A stretch of DNA of 64,000 bases from Pedobacter punctiformis. GTDB lineage: Bacteria > Bacteroidota > Bacteroidia > Sphingobacteriales > Sphingobacteriaceae. Every line of letters begins with the position of its first letter. The stretch's first letter is position 1. Shown here piece after piece: positions 53,527 to 62,308 of this stretch. The notes beneath the pieces were generated by a model. The model made no database searches. It saw nothing but the letters and a program-made list of their open reading frames with translations, and was not told the DNA's origin. The DNA lies in the NCBI RefSeq assembly GCF_027213715.1, contig NZ_JAPWGM010000003.1, forward strand, positions 1 to 64,000, in the 5' to 3' direction. The position numbers and the translations under genes were made by a program.

Positions 53527-56500
53527 ATGATTCATTTCTTCTTAAGCCAATCCAACGCAGTTTTTGTTTTACAAACAGAACAAGCGCTGTCCACTGTTGA
53601 TATTACGAAATTAGAATGGTTATTCGGCGGAGCAAAAAAGCAAAACGAAACAGTTTTAACTGATTTCTTTGTTGGTCCCCGTGCAGCAATGATTACTCCC
53701 TGGAGTACAAATGCTGTCGAAATCACTCAAAACATGGACATGCAGGGCATTATCAGAATTGAGGAGTTTCAAATTGTAAAAGAAGATTTTACAGATTTTG
53801 ATCCTATGCTTTCTCAAAAATACAATAAATTAGATCAGGATATTTATACCATTAATATAAAGCCTGAACCAATTTTAGAAATAACAGACATTGCAGCTTA
53901 TAATAAACAAGAAGGACTTTCTTTAAGTGATGAAGAAGTAAATTACCTGAATAATCTTTCTAAAAATTTGGGCAGAGCCTTAACCGATTCAGAAGTATTT
54001 GGTTTCTCTCAGGTAAATTCAGAGCACTGTCGTCACAAAATTTTCAATGGTACTTTTGTAATTGATGGTGTAGAGCAGCCAACATCTTTGTTTAAGCTGA
54101 TCCGTAAAACATCTGAAGAGAATCCTAACGATATTGTTTCCGCCTATAAAGATAACGTAGCTTTTATAAAAGGCCCTAAAGTGCAGCAATTTGCGCCAAA
54201 ACGTGCTGATGAGCCTGATTACTATGCACTAAGTGATTTTGAATCGGTGATCTCGTTAAAAGCGGAAACCCATAATTTCCCAACCACTGTAGAGCCTTTT
54301 AATGGGGCGGCTACAGGTTCTGGTGGCGAAATCAGAGACAGATTGGCTGGCGGACAAGGTTCTTTGCCTTTAGCTGGAACAGCTGTTTACATGACTGCCT
54401 TATCCCGTTTGGAAGAAAACCGCCCATGGGAAAAAGGGGTTGAAGAAAGACAATGGCTATATCAAACCCCAATGGATATCCTGATTAAAGCTTCAAATGG
54501 GGCTACAGATTTTGGAAATAAATTCGGACAACCTTTAATTACGGGGTCGGTATTAACTTTCGAACATGAAGAAAACTCACGTAAGTTAGGCTTTGATAAA
54601 GTAATTATGCTTGCAGGTGGTGTTGGATATGGAAAAGCAAGCCAGGCGAAAAAACAAAAACCAACTGAGGGTGATAATATCGTAGTGCTGGGTGGAGAAA
54701 ACTACCGCATTGGTATGGGTGGAGCAGCAGTTTCATCTGCAGATACCGGAGCACATGGCAGTGGTATTGAATTAAATGCCATTCAGCGTTCAAATCCTGA
54801 AATGCAGAAAAGAGCAGCCAACGCTGTTCGTGGTATGGTAGAAAGTGACCATAACACCATTGTTTCTATTCACGATCATGGCGCAGGTGGTCACTTAAAT
54901 TGTCTTTCCGAATTAGTCGAAGAAACTGGTGGTAAAATCAATTTAGATAAACTTCCTGTAGGCGACCCTACCCTTTCGGCTAAAGAAATTATCGGCAACG
55001 AATCTCAGGAACGCATGGGATTGGTGATTAGCGATGAACACATTAATACTTTACAAAAAATTGCTGATCGCGAACGCTCGCCTATGTACACGGTAGGTAA
55101 AGTAACCGGCGATCATCGTTTTACTTTTGAATCTGCATCCACTGGCGCTAAACCAATGGATTTAGAATTGAAAGATATGTTTGGCAGTTCTCCAAAAATT
55201 GTAATGGAAGATAAAACAGTTGATCGTCAGTATCAACCGGTTACTTATGACACTACAAAGATTAACGAATATTTAGAGCAGGTTTTACAATTAGAAGCTG
55301 TTGCTTCAAAAGATTGGCTAACCAATAAAGTAGACCGTTGTGTGGGTGGCCGCGTAGCTAAACAACAAAATGCAGGTCCGTTGCAATTGCCTTTAAACAA
55401 TTGTGGCGTAATGGCTTTAGATTTTCAGGGTAAAGAAGGTATTGCTACTTCGGTAGGCCACGCACCGCTTTCGGCGCTAATTGATCCCGCTGCTGGCAGT
55501 CGTAATGCCATTGCCGAATCGCTTTCAAACATCGTTTGGGCACCGCTAAAAGATGGTTTAAAAAGTGTTTCACTTTCTGCCAACTGGATGTGGGCTTGTA
55601 AAAATGAAGGTGAAGATGCCCGTTTATATGCAGCAGTTAAAGCTTGTTCTGATTTTGCCATTGATTTAGGAATCAATATTCCGACCGGAAAAGATTCACT
55701 TTCAATGAAACAGAAATATGCAACTGGTGATGTAATTGCGCCGGGTACCGTAATTATTTCTGCAGGAGGTAATTGTAACGACATTACGAAAGTTGTTGAA
55801 CCTGTTCTTCAAAAAGATGGCGGTTCTATTTATTACATCAATCTTTCTAACGATGCATATAAACTTGGCGGATCATCTTTCGCACAGGTTTTAAACAAAA
55901 TTGGTACGGAAACCCCTGATGTTAAGGATGCTGAAAAATTTAAAACGGCTTTTAATACGCTTCAACAATTAATTGCGACAGATAAAATACAGGCAGGACA
56001 TGATGTGGGTAGTGGTGGCTTAATTACCACTTTATTAGAAATGTGCTTTGCCGACCGTAATTTAGGTGCAAACATCAATCTTTCTTCTTTAGCTGAGCAA
56101 GATATTATTAAAGTACTTTTTGCTGAAAACATTGCTGTAGTTTTCCAGGCTGATCCTTCTGTAGAATCTATACTGGAAGAAAAAGGCATTACTTATCATA
56201 AAATTGGTGAGGTAAATGCTGCTGCAAAACTTGAATTAAAAAACCAATCAGATAGTTTAAGCTTCGATATCGATCACTTACGTGATGTTTGGTTTAAAAC
56301 TTCTTATTTATTGGATAAAAAACAAAGCGGTCCGGTAAAAGCTAAAGAACGCTTTGATAACTATAAAAATCAACCTTTAAATTATACTTTCCCGAGTTAT
56401 TTTAACGGTAAAAAACCAGTAATTGACGAAAGTAAGCCAAGACCAAAAGCAGCTGTATTACGCGAAAAAGGCAGTAACTCAGAGCGTGAACTGGCAAATG

Positions 56501-57186
56501 CCATGTATCTTGCAGGTTTTGATGTTAAAGATGTACACATGACCGATTTAATTTCGGGCAGAGAAACATTGGAAGATATTCAGTTTATTGGCGCAGTTGG
56601 TGGTTTCTCTAACTCTGATGTTTTAGGATCAGCTAAAGGCTGGGCAGGTGCATTTATGTTTAATGAAAAGGCTAAAGTAGCTTTAGAAAATTTCTTCGCC
56701 CGCCCGGATACACTTTCTGTAGGGGTTTGTAATGGCTGCCAGCTTTTTGTAGAGTTAGGCTTGATTAACAAAGACCATGCAGAAAAACCAAAAATGCTGC
56801 ATAACGAAAGTCATAAACACGAAAGTATTTTTACCTCCTTAACCATTGCCAAAAACAATTCGGTAATGCTTTCTACTTTAGCAGGCAATACTCTGGGTGT
56901 TTGGGTATCGCATGGCGAAGGTCGTTTTAGTTTACCTTATAGTGAAGATCAATATAGCATTGTGGCTAAATATGCTTACGAGAGTTATCCTGCAAGTCCA
57001 AACGGATCTGATTATAACACAGCAATGATGTGTGATACAACAGGTCGTCACCTCGTGATGATGCCACACATTGAACGTTCCCTATTCCAATGGCACTGGG
57101 CAAATTATCCAAAAGGCCGTAAAGATGAAGTATCGCCATGGATGGAAGCTTTTGTTAATGCCAGAAAATGGATTGAAAAAAAATAA
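53527..57186 (+). CDS. purL: Phosphoribosylformylglycinamidine synthase, long form
   Basis: The protein has 1219 residues. It converts FGAR, glutamine and ATP to FGAM, step four of purine synthesis. Single-chain form: N-terminal domain, FGAM-synthase core (LKAETHNFPTTVEPFNGAAT, GSGGEIRDRLAGG, HDHGAGGHLNCLSEL) and C-terminal glutamine amidotransferase with C1068 (VGVCNGCQLF) and H1129/E1131 (SHGEGRFSLPY). An in-frame TTG 21 bp upstream is not used because ATG 53527 fits the family start. Flanked by a -7 box and a strong terminator; probably monocistronic. Confidence 0.97.
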   Translation: MIHFFLSQSNAVFVLQTEQALSTVDITKLEWLFGGAKKQNETVLTDFFVGPRAAMITPWSTNAVEITQNMDMQGIIRIEEFQIVKEDFTDFDPMLSQKYNKLDQDIYTINIKPEPILEITDIAAYNKQEGLSLSDEEVNYLNNLSKNLGRALTDSEVFGFSQVNSEHCRHKIFNGTFVIDGVEQPTSLFKLIRKTSEENPNDIVSAYKDNVAFIKGPKVQQFAPKRADEPDYYALSDFESVISLKAETHNFPTTVEPFNGAATGSGGEIRDRLAGGQGSLPLAGTAVYMTALSRLEENRPWEKGVEERQWLYQTPMDILIKASNGATDFGNKFGQPLITGSVLTFEHEENSRKLGFDKVIMLAGGVGYGKASQAKKQKPTEGDNIVVLGGENYRIGMGGAAVSSADTGAHGSGIELNAIQRSNPEMQKRAANAVRGMVESDHNTIVSIHDHGAGGHLNCLSELVEETGGKINLDKLPVGDPTLSAKEIIGNESQERMGLVISDEHINTLQKIADRERSPMYTVGKVTGDHRFTFESASTGAKPMDLELKDMFGSSPKIVMEDKTVDRQYQPVTYDTTKINEYLEQVLQLEAVASKDWLTNKVDRCVGGRVAKQQNAGPLQLPLNNCGVMALDFQGKEGIATSVGHAPLSALIDPAAGSRNAIAESLSNIVWAPLKDGLKSVSLSANWMWACKNEGEDARLYAAVKACSDFAIDLGINIPTGKDSLSMKQKYATGDVIAPGTVIISAGGNCNDITKVVEPVLQKDGGSIYYINLSNDAYKLGGSSFAQVLNKIGTETPDVKDAEKFKTAFNTLQQLIATDKIQAGHDVGSGGLITTLLEMCFADRNLGANINLSSLAEQDIIKVLFAENIAVVFQADPSVESILEEKGITYHKIGEVNAAAKLELKNQSDSLSFDIDHLRDVWFKTSYLLDKKQSGPVKAKERFDNYKNQPLNYTFPSYFNGKKPVIDESKPRPKAAVLREKGSNSERELANAMYLAGFDVKDVHMTDLISGRETLEDIQFIGAVGGFSNSDVLGSAKGWAGAFMFNEKAKVALENFFARPDTLSVGVCNGCQLFVELGLINKDHAEKPKMLHNESHKHESIFTSLTIAKNNSVMLSTLAGNTLGVWVSHGEGRFSLPYSEDQYSIVAKYAYESYPASPNGSDYNTAMMCDTTGRHLVMMPHIERSLFQWHWANYPKGRKDEVSPWMEAFVNARKWIEKK

Positions 57187-57201
57187 TTAATTTTATAGAT
57201 A

Positions 57202-57230
57202 AAGGCAGATGAGTTAAAAACATCTGCCTT
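57202..57230 (+). terminator. Terminator of purL
   Basis: AAGGCAGATG / CATCTGCCTT perfect 10-bp stem, 9-nt loop, followed by TCTGTTT; 16 bp after the stop. Confidence 0.8.
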
Positions 57231-57264
57231 TCTGTTTGCATACCTGATTATATAGGTATAAAAA

Positions 57265-57284
57265 AGTTCGGGTTTCCCCGAACT
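57265..57284 (-). terminator. Terminator of tonB-like gene
   Basis: On the minus strand AGTTCGGG-GAAA-CCCGAACT, an 8-bp stem with a stable GAAA loop, followed by TTTTT. Lies 39 bp after the stop of the gene ending at 57323. Confidence 0.85.
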
Positions 57285-57322
57285 CTCAAACATCCCCCCT
57301 ACACCGAGCGCTAATTGAATAT

Positions 57323-58165
57323 TTAGTTAGAAATGGTAAAGTTTATCGGCAAATTATAACGAACCCTTACCGGCACACCTGCATTTTTCCCCGGTTTCCA
57401 TAACGGAGATTTCTTAATCACTTTTGCAGCTTCTTCATCACAACCATAGCCGATCCCTTTCACCACTTTAACATCGGTTATCGATCCATCTTTTTCAACT
57501 ACGAAACTGATAAATACTTTTCCCTGGATACCATCTTCCTGTGCCTGACTTGGGTACCTTAAATTACGCTGAATGTATTTTGCCCAGGCATTCATTCCAC
57601 CGGCAAATTCAGGGTATTCATCTACCCCACTAATATCTGTAATGCCATTATCAGCCGTCCCTTCTATCTTACCTGTCCCATTGCCATCACCTTTTTCTTT
57701 TGTATCTGTAATCACCAGGTTAGGTTTAATATCGCCATCATGCGTAACATTGCTCACCACAGCACCTTCCAATTCTTTCATCGTTGGCGGGTCCGTTACA
57801 ACCGGATCACTGGTCACCACAATATTCGAAACCATTTTTACCGTTTTAACCTTTTGCTGTTCTGGTTCTGCTTTTTTCAATTCCTCTTTTTTAGGTTCTT
57901 CTTTCTTAATATTATCATGGATCACATTAGAAAGGTCAACCACTCTTGCAACATAAGCCGGTTCAACCATTTTTGGAAAAAGTTTATTATAAACCATTGG
58001 CGAAAAGAAAAGCAGCATAAAAAGACTACCTGCAACGATTAAAGACTTCGTCATGATTTTCGAAGAGTTAGATCTCAATTCGTAAGCACCATAACTTTTG
58101 TTTCTGTTTGAAAATACAAGATCGAGCCACTCGGTTTTGTATACGTTAAAAGATGAATTGAACAT
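57323..58165 (-). CDS. TonB-family energy transducer
   Basis: The protein has 280 residues. A short cytoplasmic N-terminus (YGAYELRSNSSKIMTKS), one TM helix at about 42-59, a periplasmic Lys/Glu/Pro-rich linker (EEPKKEELKKAEPEQQ), and a C-terminal TonB domain at about 185-280 (YPSQAQEDGIQGKVFISFVV, WKPGKNAGVPVRVRYNLPI). It transmits proton-motive force to outer-membrane receptors such as the SusC proteins here. No exbB/exbD are adjacent. Symbol left empty because Bacteroidota carry many paralogues. Confidence 0.92.
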   Translation of the reverse strand: MFNSSFNVYKTEWLDLVFSNRNKSYGAYELRSNSSKIMTKSLIVAGSLFMLLFFSPMVYNKLFPKMVEPAYVARVVDLSNVIHDNIKKEEPKKEELKKAEPEQQKVKTVKMVSNIVVTSDPVVTDPPTMKELEGAVVSNVTHDGDIKPNLVITDTKEKGDGNGTGKIEGTADNGITDISGVDEYPEFAGGMNAWAKYIQRNLRYPSQAQEDGIQGKVFISFVVEKDGSITDVKVVKGIGYGCDEEAAKVIKKSPLWKPGKNAGVPVRVRYNLPINFTISN

Positions 58166-58340
58166 AGTATTTAAGTTTTATACCATGATGTAGAAAAATC
58201 ATCAATTCCATAAAACTTTAAAAAAATCTATATTCTTTACAAAAAATGAAATTTTTCATCTGAAAAACATTTTTTTATTTCATTTTCAATAAAATTGATG
58301 TTTTTTAATAAAAAACCTTACAAAAATTAATAAAATATAC

Positions 58341-58348
58341 TATTTTTG
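58341..58348 (+). promoter_or_regulatory. -7 box of glutamine synthetase gene
   Basis: TATTTTTG matches TAnnTTTG and ends 20 bp before the ATG at 58369, in very AT-rich DNA. Confidence 0.5.
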
Positions 58349-58368
58349 ACAAAAAACTTAATAAATTA

Positions 58369-60543
58369 ATGAAAAGCTTAAGAACCATCGCATTAAAAGA
58401 GGCTCAAAACAGAATTTCACCAGAAGTTAAATCACCAGCGGCAAAAATTTCTGACTTTTTTGGCTCTAATGTATTTGATAAGAGAAAAATGAGAGATTTC
58501 TTATCTAAAGACGTGTATGAAAAATTAATTTCATCGATCAATCAAGGTGAATTAATCAATTCTGACGACGCTAATCAGATTGCTACAGCTATGAAAGCTT
58601 GGGCAATGAGCGCCGGCGCAACCCATTACACGCACTGGTTCCAGCCATTAACCGGTACTACAGCAGAAAAACACGATTCATTTTTTGAGCCAAGCGGCGA
58701 TGGTGCAATCGAAAAATTCTCAGGCAGTGCTTTAGTTCAGCAAGAACCTGATGCTTCAAGCTTCCCTAACGGCGGTATTCGTAATACTTTCGAAGCCCGT
58801 GGTTATACTGCATGGGATCCTTCTTCTCCAGCCTTCATTATGGAAAGCAAAGCAGGTAAAACGCTTTGTATCCCAACTGTTTTTGTATCTTATACAGGCG
58901 AAGCCTTAGATTATAAAGCTCCTTTATTAAAAGCATTAGCTGTATTGGATAAAGCGGCTGTTGATGTTTGCCAATATTTCGATAAAAGCATTACTAAAGT
59001 AAATGCATCATTAGGTATTGAGCAAGAGTATTTCTTAGTTGATGAGTCATTATTTAATGCACGCCCGGACTTAGCTTTAACCGGCCGTACTTTATTCGGA
59101 CACATGTCTGCTAAAGGACAACAATTAGAAGATCACTATTTCGGTTCTATTCCGGAACGTGTATTCAGTTACATGGTAGATTTTGAAAACGAAGCCCTTA
59201 AATTAGGTATTCCTTTAAAAACCCGTCACAATGAAGTTGCTCCATCTCAATTTGAGTGTGCACCTATTTATGAAGAAATCAACTTAGCCATCGATCACAA
59301 TCAATTATTGATGGATTTGATGGAAAAAGTTGCCCGTCGTCACCATTTCCGTGTTTTATTACACGAAAAACCATATGCAGGTATCAACGGATCAGGTAAA
59401 CACAACAACTGGTCGTTAATTACTGATACCGGTAAAAACTTACTGGCACCAGGTAAAACGCCTAAAAATAACTTAATGTTCCTTGCTTTCTTTGTAAATA
59501 CCATTAAAGCGGTAAGTGAGCATGCAGATTTATTACGTGCAAGTATTGCATCCGTAAGCAACGATCACCGTTTAGGAGCAAACGAAGCGCCACCTGCAAT
59601 TATCTCTATCTTTTTAGGTTCTCAGTTAAATGATGTTTTAGACGAAATTGAGCACTCACGCATCAGCAAAAAAATTAAAGAAGATAACGCACTTTGGTTA
59701 GGTATTCCTAAAATTCCACAAATTTTACTGGATAATACTGACCGTAACCGTACTTCTCCATTTGCATTTACAGGTAATAAATTTGAGTTAAGAGCGGTAG
59801 GTTCATCTGCAAACTCTTCTGCTCCAATGACGATCTTAAACGCAATCATGGCTGAGCAATTGGTTAAATTCAAAGCTGAAGTTGATAAATTAATCAAGAA
59901 AGGTGATAAAAAAGATATCGCTTTATTAACGGTAATTAAAAAATACATCAAAGAATCTAAAGCGATTCGTTTTGAAGGTAATGGTTACAGCCAGGAGTGG
60001 GAAGATGAAGCTGCAACACGCGGTTTATCAAACATCAAAACTACACCTAAAGCTTTAGATGCTTATTTATCTGAAAAATCGGCTGAATTATTTGCTTCAA
60101 CCAATATCTACAGCAAACGTGAAATCCATGCCCGTCATGAAATCATGCTGGAGAATTTCTACAAAAAACTACAGATCGAAGCACGTGTAATGGGCGAGGT
60201 AACAAACACAGCCATTATTCCTGCTGCTATTGCTTACCAAAATACTTTAATCGAAAACGTTAAAGGTTTAAAAGAAATTGGTGTTGACAGTAAAGTTTCT
60301 TTAGATATCGTTAACAAGTTAGCAGAGCATTTAAATATTGTTAAAACCAATATCGATGCCATGTTAGAAGAACGTAAAGTAACCAACAAAATCGAAGATA
60401 CACGCGAAAAAGCGATTGCCTACGATGAGAAAGTTAAATCTTATTTCGATACCATCCGTTACAACGTTGATAAATTAGAGCAAATTGTTGACGACAGCGT
60501 TTGGCCTTTACCAAAATTCAGAGAATTATTATTCTTGAAATAA
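58369..60543 (+). CDS. glnN: Glutamine synthetase type III
   Basis: The protein has 724 residues, the typical length of GSIII and far longer than GSI. It makes glutamine from glutamate, ammonia and ATP in the cytoplasm. Motifs: SAGATHYTHWFQPLTGTTAE, GIEQEYFLVD, RHNEVAPSQFECAPIYEE, GINGSGKHNNWS and ANEAPPAI. It ends with the GSIII-type helical C-terminal part. Monocistronic between its own -7 box and a terminator. Its product glutamine feeds PurL, encoded just upstream beyond the TonB gene. Confidence 0.96.
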   Translation: MKSLRTIALKEAQNRISPEVKSPAAKISDFFGSNVFDKRKMRDFLSKDVYEKLISSINQGELINSDDANQIATAMKAWAMSAGATHYTHWFQPLTGTTAEKHDSFFEPSGDGAIEKFSGSALVQQEPDASSFPNGGIRNTFEARGYTAWDPSSPAFIMESKAGKTLCIPTVFVSYTGEALDYKAPLLKALAVLDKAAVDVCQYFDKSITKVNASLGIEQEYFLVDESLFNARPDLALTGRTLFGHMSAKGQQLEDHYFGSIPERVFSYMVDFENEALKLGIPLKTRHNEVAPSQFECAPIYEEINLAIDHNQLLMDLMEKVARRHHFRVLLHEKPYAGINGSGKHNNWSLITDTGKNLLAPGKTPKNNLMFLAFFVNTIKAVSEHADLLRASIASVSNDHRLGANEAPPAIISIFLGSQLNDVLDEIEHSRISKKIKEDNALWLGIPKIPQILLDNTDRNRTSPFAFTGNKFELRAVGSSANSSAPMTILNAIMAEQLVKFKAEVDKLIKKGDKKDIALLTVIKKYIKESKAIRFEGNGYSQEWEDEAATRGLSNIKTTPKALDAYLSEKSAELFASTNIYSKREIHARHEIMLENFYKKLQIEARVMGEVTNTAIIPAAIAYQNTLIENVKGLKEIGVDSKVSLDIVNKLAEHLNIVKTNIDAMLEERKVTNKIEDTREKAIAYDEKVKSYFDTIRYNVDKLEQIVDDSVWPLPKFRELLFLK

Positions 60544-60567
60544 GAATGGTATAAGCTAAAAGGTTTA

Positions 60568-60596
60568 AGGCGTAGGGTTTGCTCTACGCCTTTTTA
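60568..60596 (+). terminator. Terminator of glutamine synthetase gene
   Basis: AGGCGTAG / CTACGCCT stem (60568-60575 and 60584-60591) followed by TTTTATTTTT. Confidence 0.85.
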
Positions 60597-60600
60597 TTTT

Positions 60601-60696
60601 TGTCATTCTGTGAGTGATGGAAAATCTCAAACTCAGCATTTTTCAAGAAAGCGATTTCTCATCTTGTCATTCCTGAGGAACGAAGAATCTCAAACT
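60601..60696 (+). repeat. Two copies of an intergenic REP-like sequence
   Basis: TGTCATTCTGTGAGTGATGG.. (60601-60633) and TGTCATTCCTGAGGAACGAA.. (60665-60696) are diverged copies that both end AATCTCAAACT, 64 bp apart. The second is the TCATTCCTGAGGAACGAAGAATC type of dispersed non-coding sequence common in Bacteroidota genomes. The plus-strand ORF over it is not believed. Confidence 0.6.
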
Positions 60697-60941
60697 TATA
60701 TTTATTTTATTTGGAAAGCTGTTTCATTGCCAGTCGGTTTCTTCTGTCCCGCTTTCCCTGCTGCCAATAGAAAAATTGGCATTCGTAAAATCGGGTTTAA
60801 ATTACAATCATTAGTGCTTGTCACCTATGAAGATTTTATCATAAAATCTATATTTTCTCTCCATCGAAGCAATTAGAAAACAGATTCCGATTTACCCTGC
60901 ACCTTTTACCATTTACCTTTCGCCCTTTTACCTTAAAACCC
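60697..60941. other. Intergenic region before purM
   Basis: About 245 bp with no gene recognised. Pyrimidine-rich repeats of CCTTTTACC/ATTTACC type lie at about 60895-60935, just before the purM -7 box. Confidence 0.4.
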
Positions 60942-60949
60942 TATCTTTG
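60942..60949 (+). promoter_or_regulatory. -7 box of purM
   Basis: TATCTTTG matches TAnnTTTG and ends 6 bp before the ATG at 60956, which predicts a leaderless or nearly leaderless transcript. Confidence 0.6.
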
Positions 60950-60955
60950 CAGCAA

Positions 60956-62137
60956 ATGAGTGATAACAGGTACAATCAGCGTGGGGTTTCTGCCTCAAAA
61001 GAAGATGTGCATAATGCCATCAAAAATATAGATAAAGGAATATTCCCGAAAGCATTCTGCAAAATCGTTCCGGATATCTTAGGAGGCGATGAAAACTACT
61101 GCAACATCATGCACGCCGATGGAGCAGGCACAAAATCATCATTAGCCTACGTTTACTGGAAAGAAACCGGAGATATTTCGATTTGGAAAGGAATTGCTCA
61201 GGATGCAATCATTATGAATCTTGACGATTTAATTTGTGTTGGCGCTACCGATAACATTCTATTGTCATCTACTATTGGCCGTAATAAAAATTTAATTCCA
61301 GGCGAAGTTATTGCTGCAGTAATTAACGGAACCGAAGAAATTTTAGCTGATTTACGCGAACAAGGCATCTCAATTTACTCTACCGGTGGAGAAACTGCTG
61401 ATGTAGGCGATTTAGTAAGAACGATTATTGTTGATTCTACCGTAACCTGTCGTTTAAAACGTGAAGATATTATTAGTAATGATAATATTAAACCAGGCAA
61501 TGTAATTGTTGCTTTAGCGTCCTATGGTCAGGCTACTTACGAAACTGAATATAACGGAGGCATGGGTTCAAATGGTTTAACATCTGCCCGCCATGATGTA
61601 TTTGATAAGTCGGTTGCAAATGCTTACCCGGAAAGTTTCGACCCTGCTGTTCCTTTTGATTTGGTATTTTCAGGCAAAAAGAAATTAACAGACGAAATTG
61701 AAGTTGAAGGTTTTGGTAAAATTACGGCTGGCAAACTGGTTTTATCTCCTACCCGTACGTATGCGCCGGTGATTAAAAAAATATTAGATCAGCACCGCAA
61801 CCAAATCGATGGCATTGTACACTGCAGTGGAGGTGCACAAACCAAGGTATTACACTTTGTTAATGATGATATCCATGTAATTAAAGATAATTTGTTTCCA
61901 GTTCCAGCCCTGTTTAAATTAATTCAGGAAGAATCGGGTACAGACTGGAAAGAAATGTACAAAGTGTTTAACATGGGCCACCGGATGGAATTATATGTTC
62001 CACATGAAATTGCAGATAGCATTATCCAAATTTCTAAAAGCTTTAACATTGATGCTCAGGTTATCGGGCGTGTAGAAAAAGGGAGCCAAAAACAGGTAAC
62101 CATTGAAAGTGAAAAAGGAACTTTTGTATACAATTAG
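60956..62137 (+). CDS. purM: Phosphoribosylformylglycinamidine cyclo-ligase
   Basis: The protein has 393 residues from the ATG at 60956; a TTG 9 bp upstream overlaps the -7 box and is rejected. It closes FGAM to AIR with ATP, the step after PurL. Motifs: YNQRGVSASKEDVHNAI, MHADGAGTKSSLAYVYWKET, STGGETADVGDLVRTI and NMGHRMELYVP near the C-terminus. Longer than the E. coli enzyme (345), as is usual for the Bacteroidota form. Monocistronic, ended by a clear terminator. Confidence 0.95.
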   Translation: MSDNRYNQRGVSASKEDVHNAIKNIDKGIFPKAFCKIVPDILGGDENYCNIMHADGAGTKSSLAYVYWKETGDISIWKGIAQDAIIMNLDDLICVGATDNILLSSTIGRNKNLIPGEVIAAVINGTEEILADLREQGISIYSTGGETADVGDLVRTIIVDSTVTCRLKREDIISNDNIKPGNVIVALASYGQATYETEYNGGMGSNGLTSARHDVFDKSVANAYPESFDPAVPFDLVFSGKKKLTDEIEVEGFGKITAGKLVLSPTRTYAPVIKKILDQHRNQIDGIVHCSGGAQTKVLHFVNDDIHVIKDNLFPVPALFKLIQEESGTDWKEMYKVFNMGHRMELYVPHEIADSIIQISKSFNIDAQVIGRVEKGSQKQVTIESEKGTFVYN

Positions 62138-62160
62138 AATAAAATTTCGACAAAATATTA

Positions 62161-62187
62161 AAAGTGGTTAAATAATTTAACCACTTT
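62161..62187 (+). terminator. Terminator of purM
   Basis: AAAGTGGTTAAA / TTTAACCACTTT 12-bp stem with a 3-nt loop, followed by TTT and TG; 23 bp after the stop. Confidence 0.85.
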
Positions 62188-62308
62188 TTTTGTTTAAAAT
62201 CTTTCAGGAATTCCTTTTAAAAAGATTCAAAATCCCACAATATCCGTTCAGGTAAATAGTAACTTTACATTTTAAAATACCTTAACAATTAAATTTAATC
62301 AATACTAA

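Noticed and set aside
60610..60876. 88-residue plus-strand ORF after the glutamine synthetase gene
   Set aside because: It covers the REP-like repeat, has no ribosome site or family match, and its composition is that of translated non-coding DNA.
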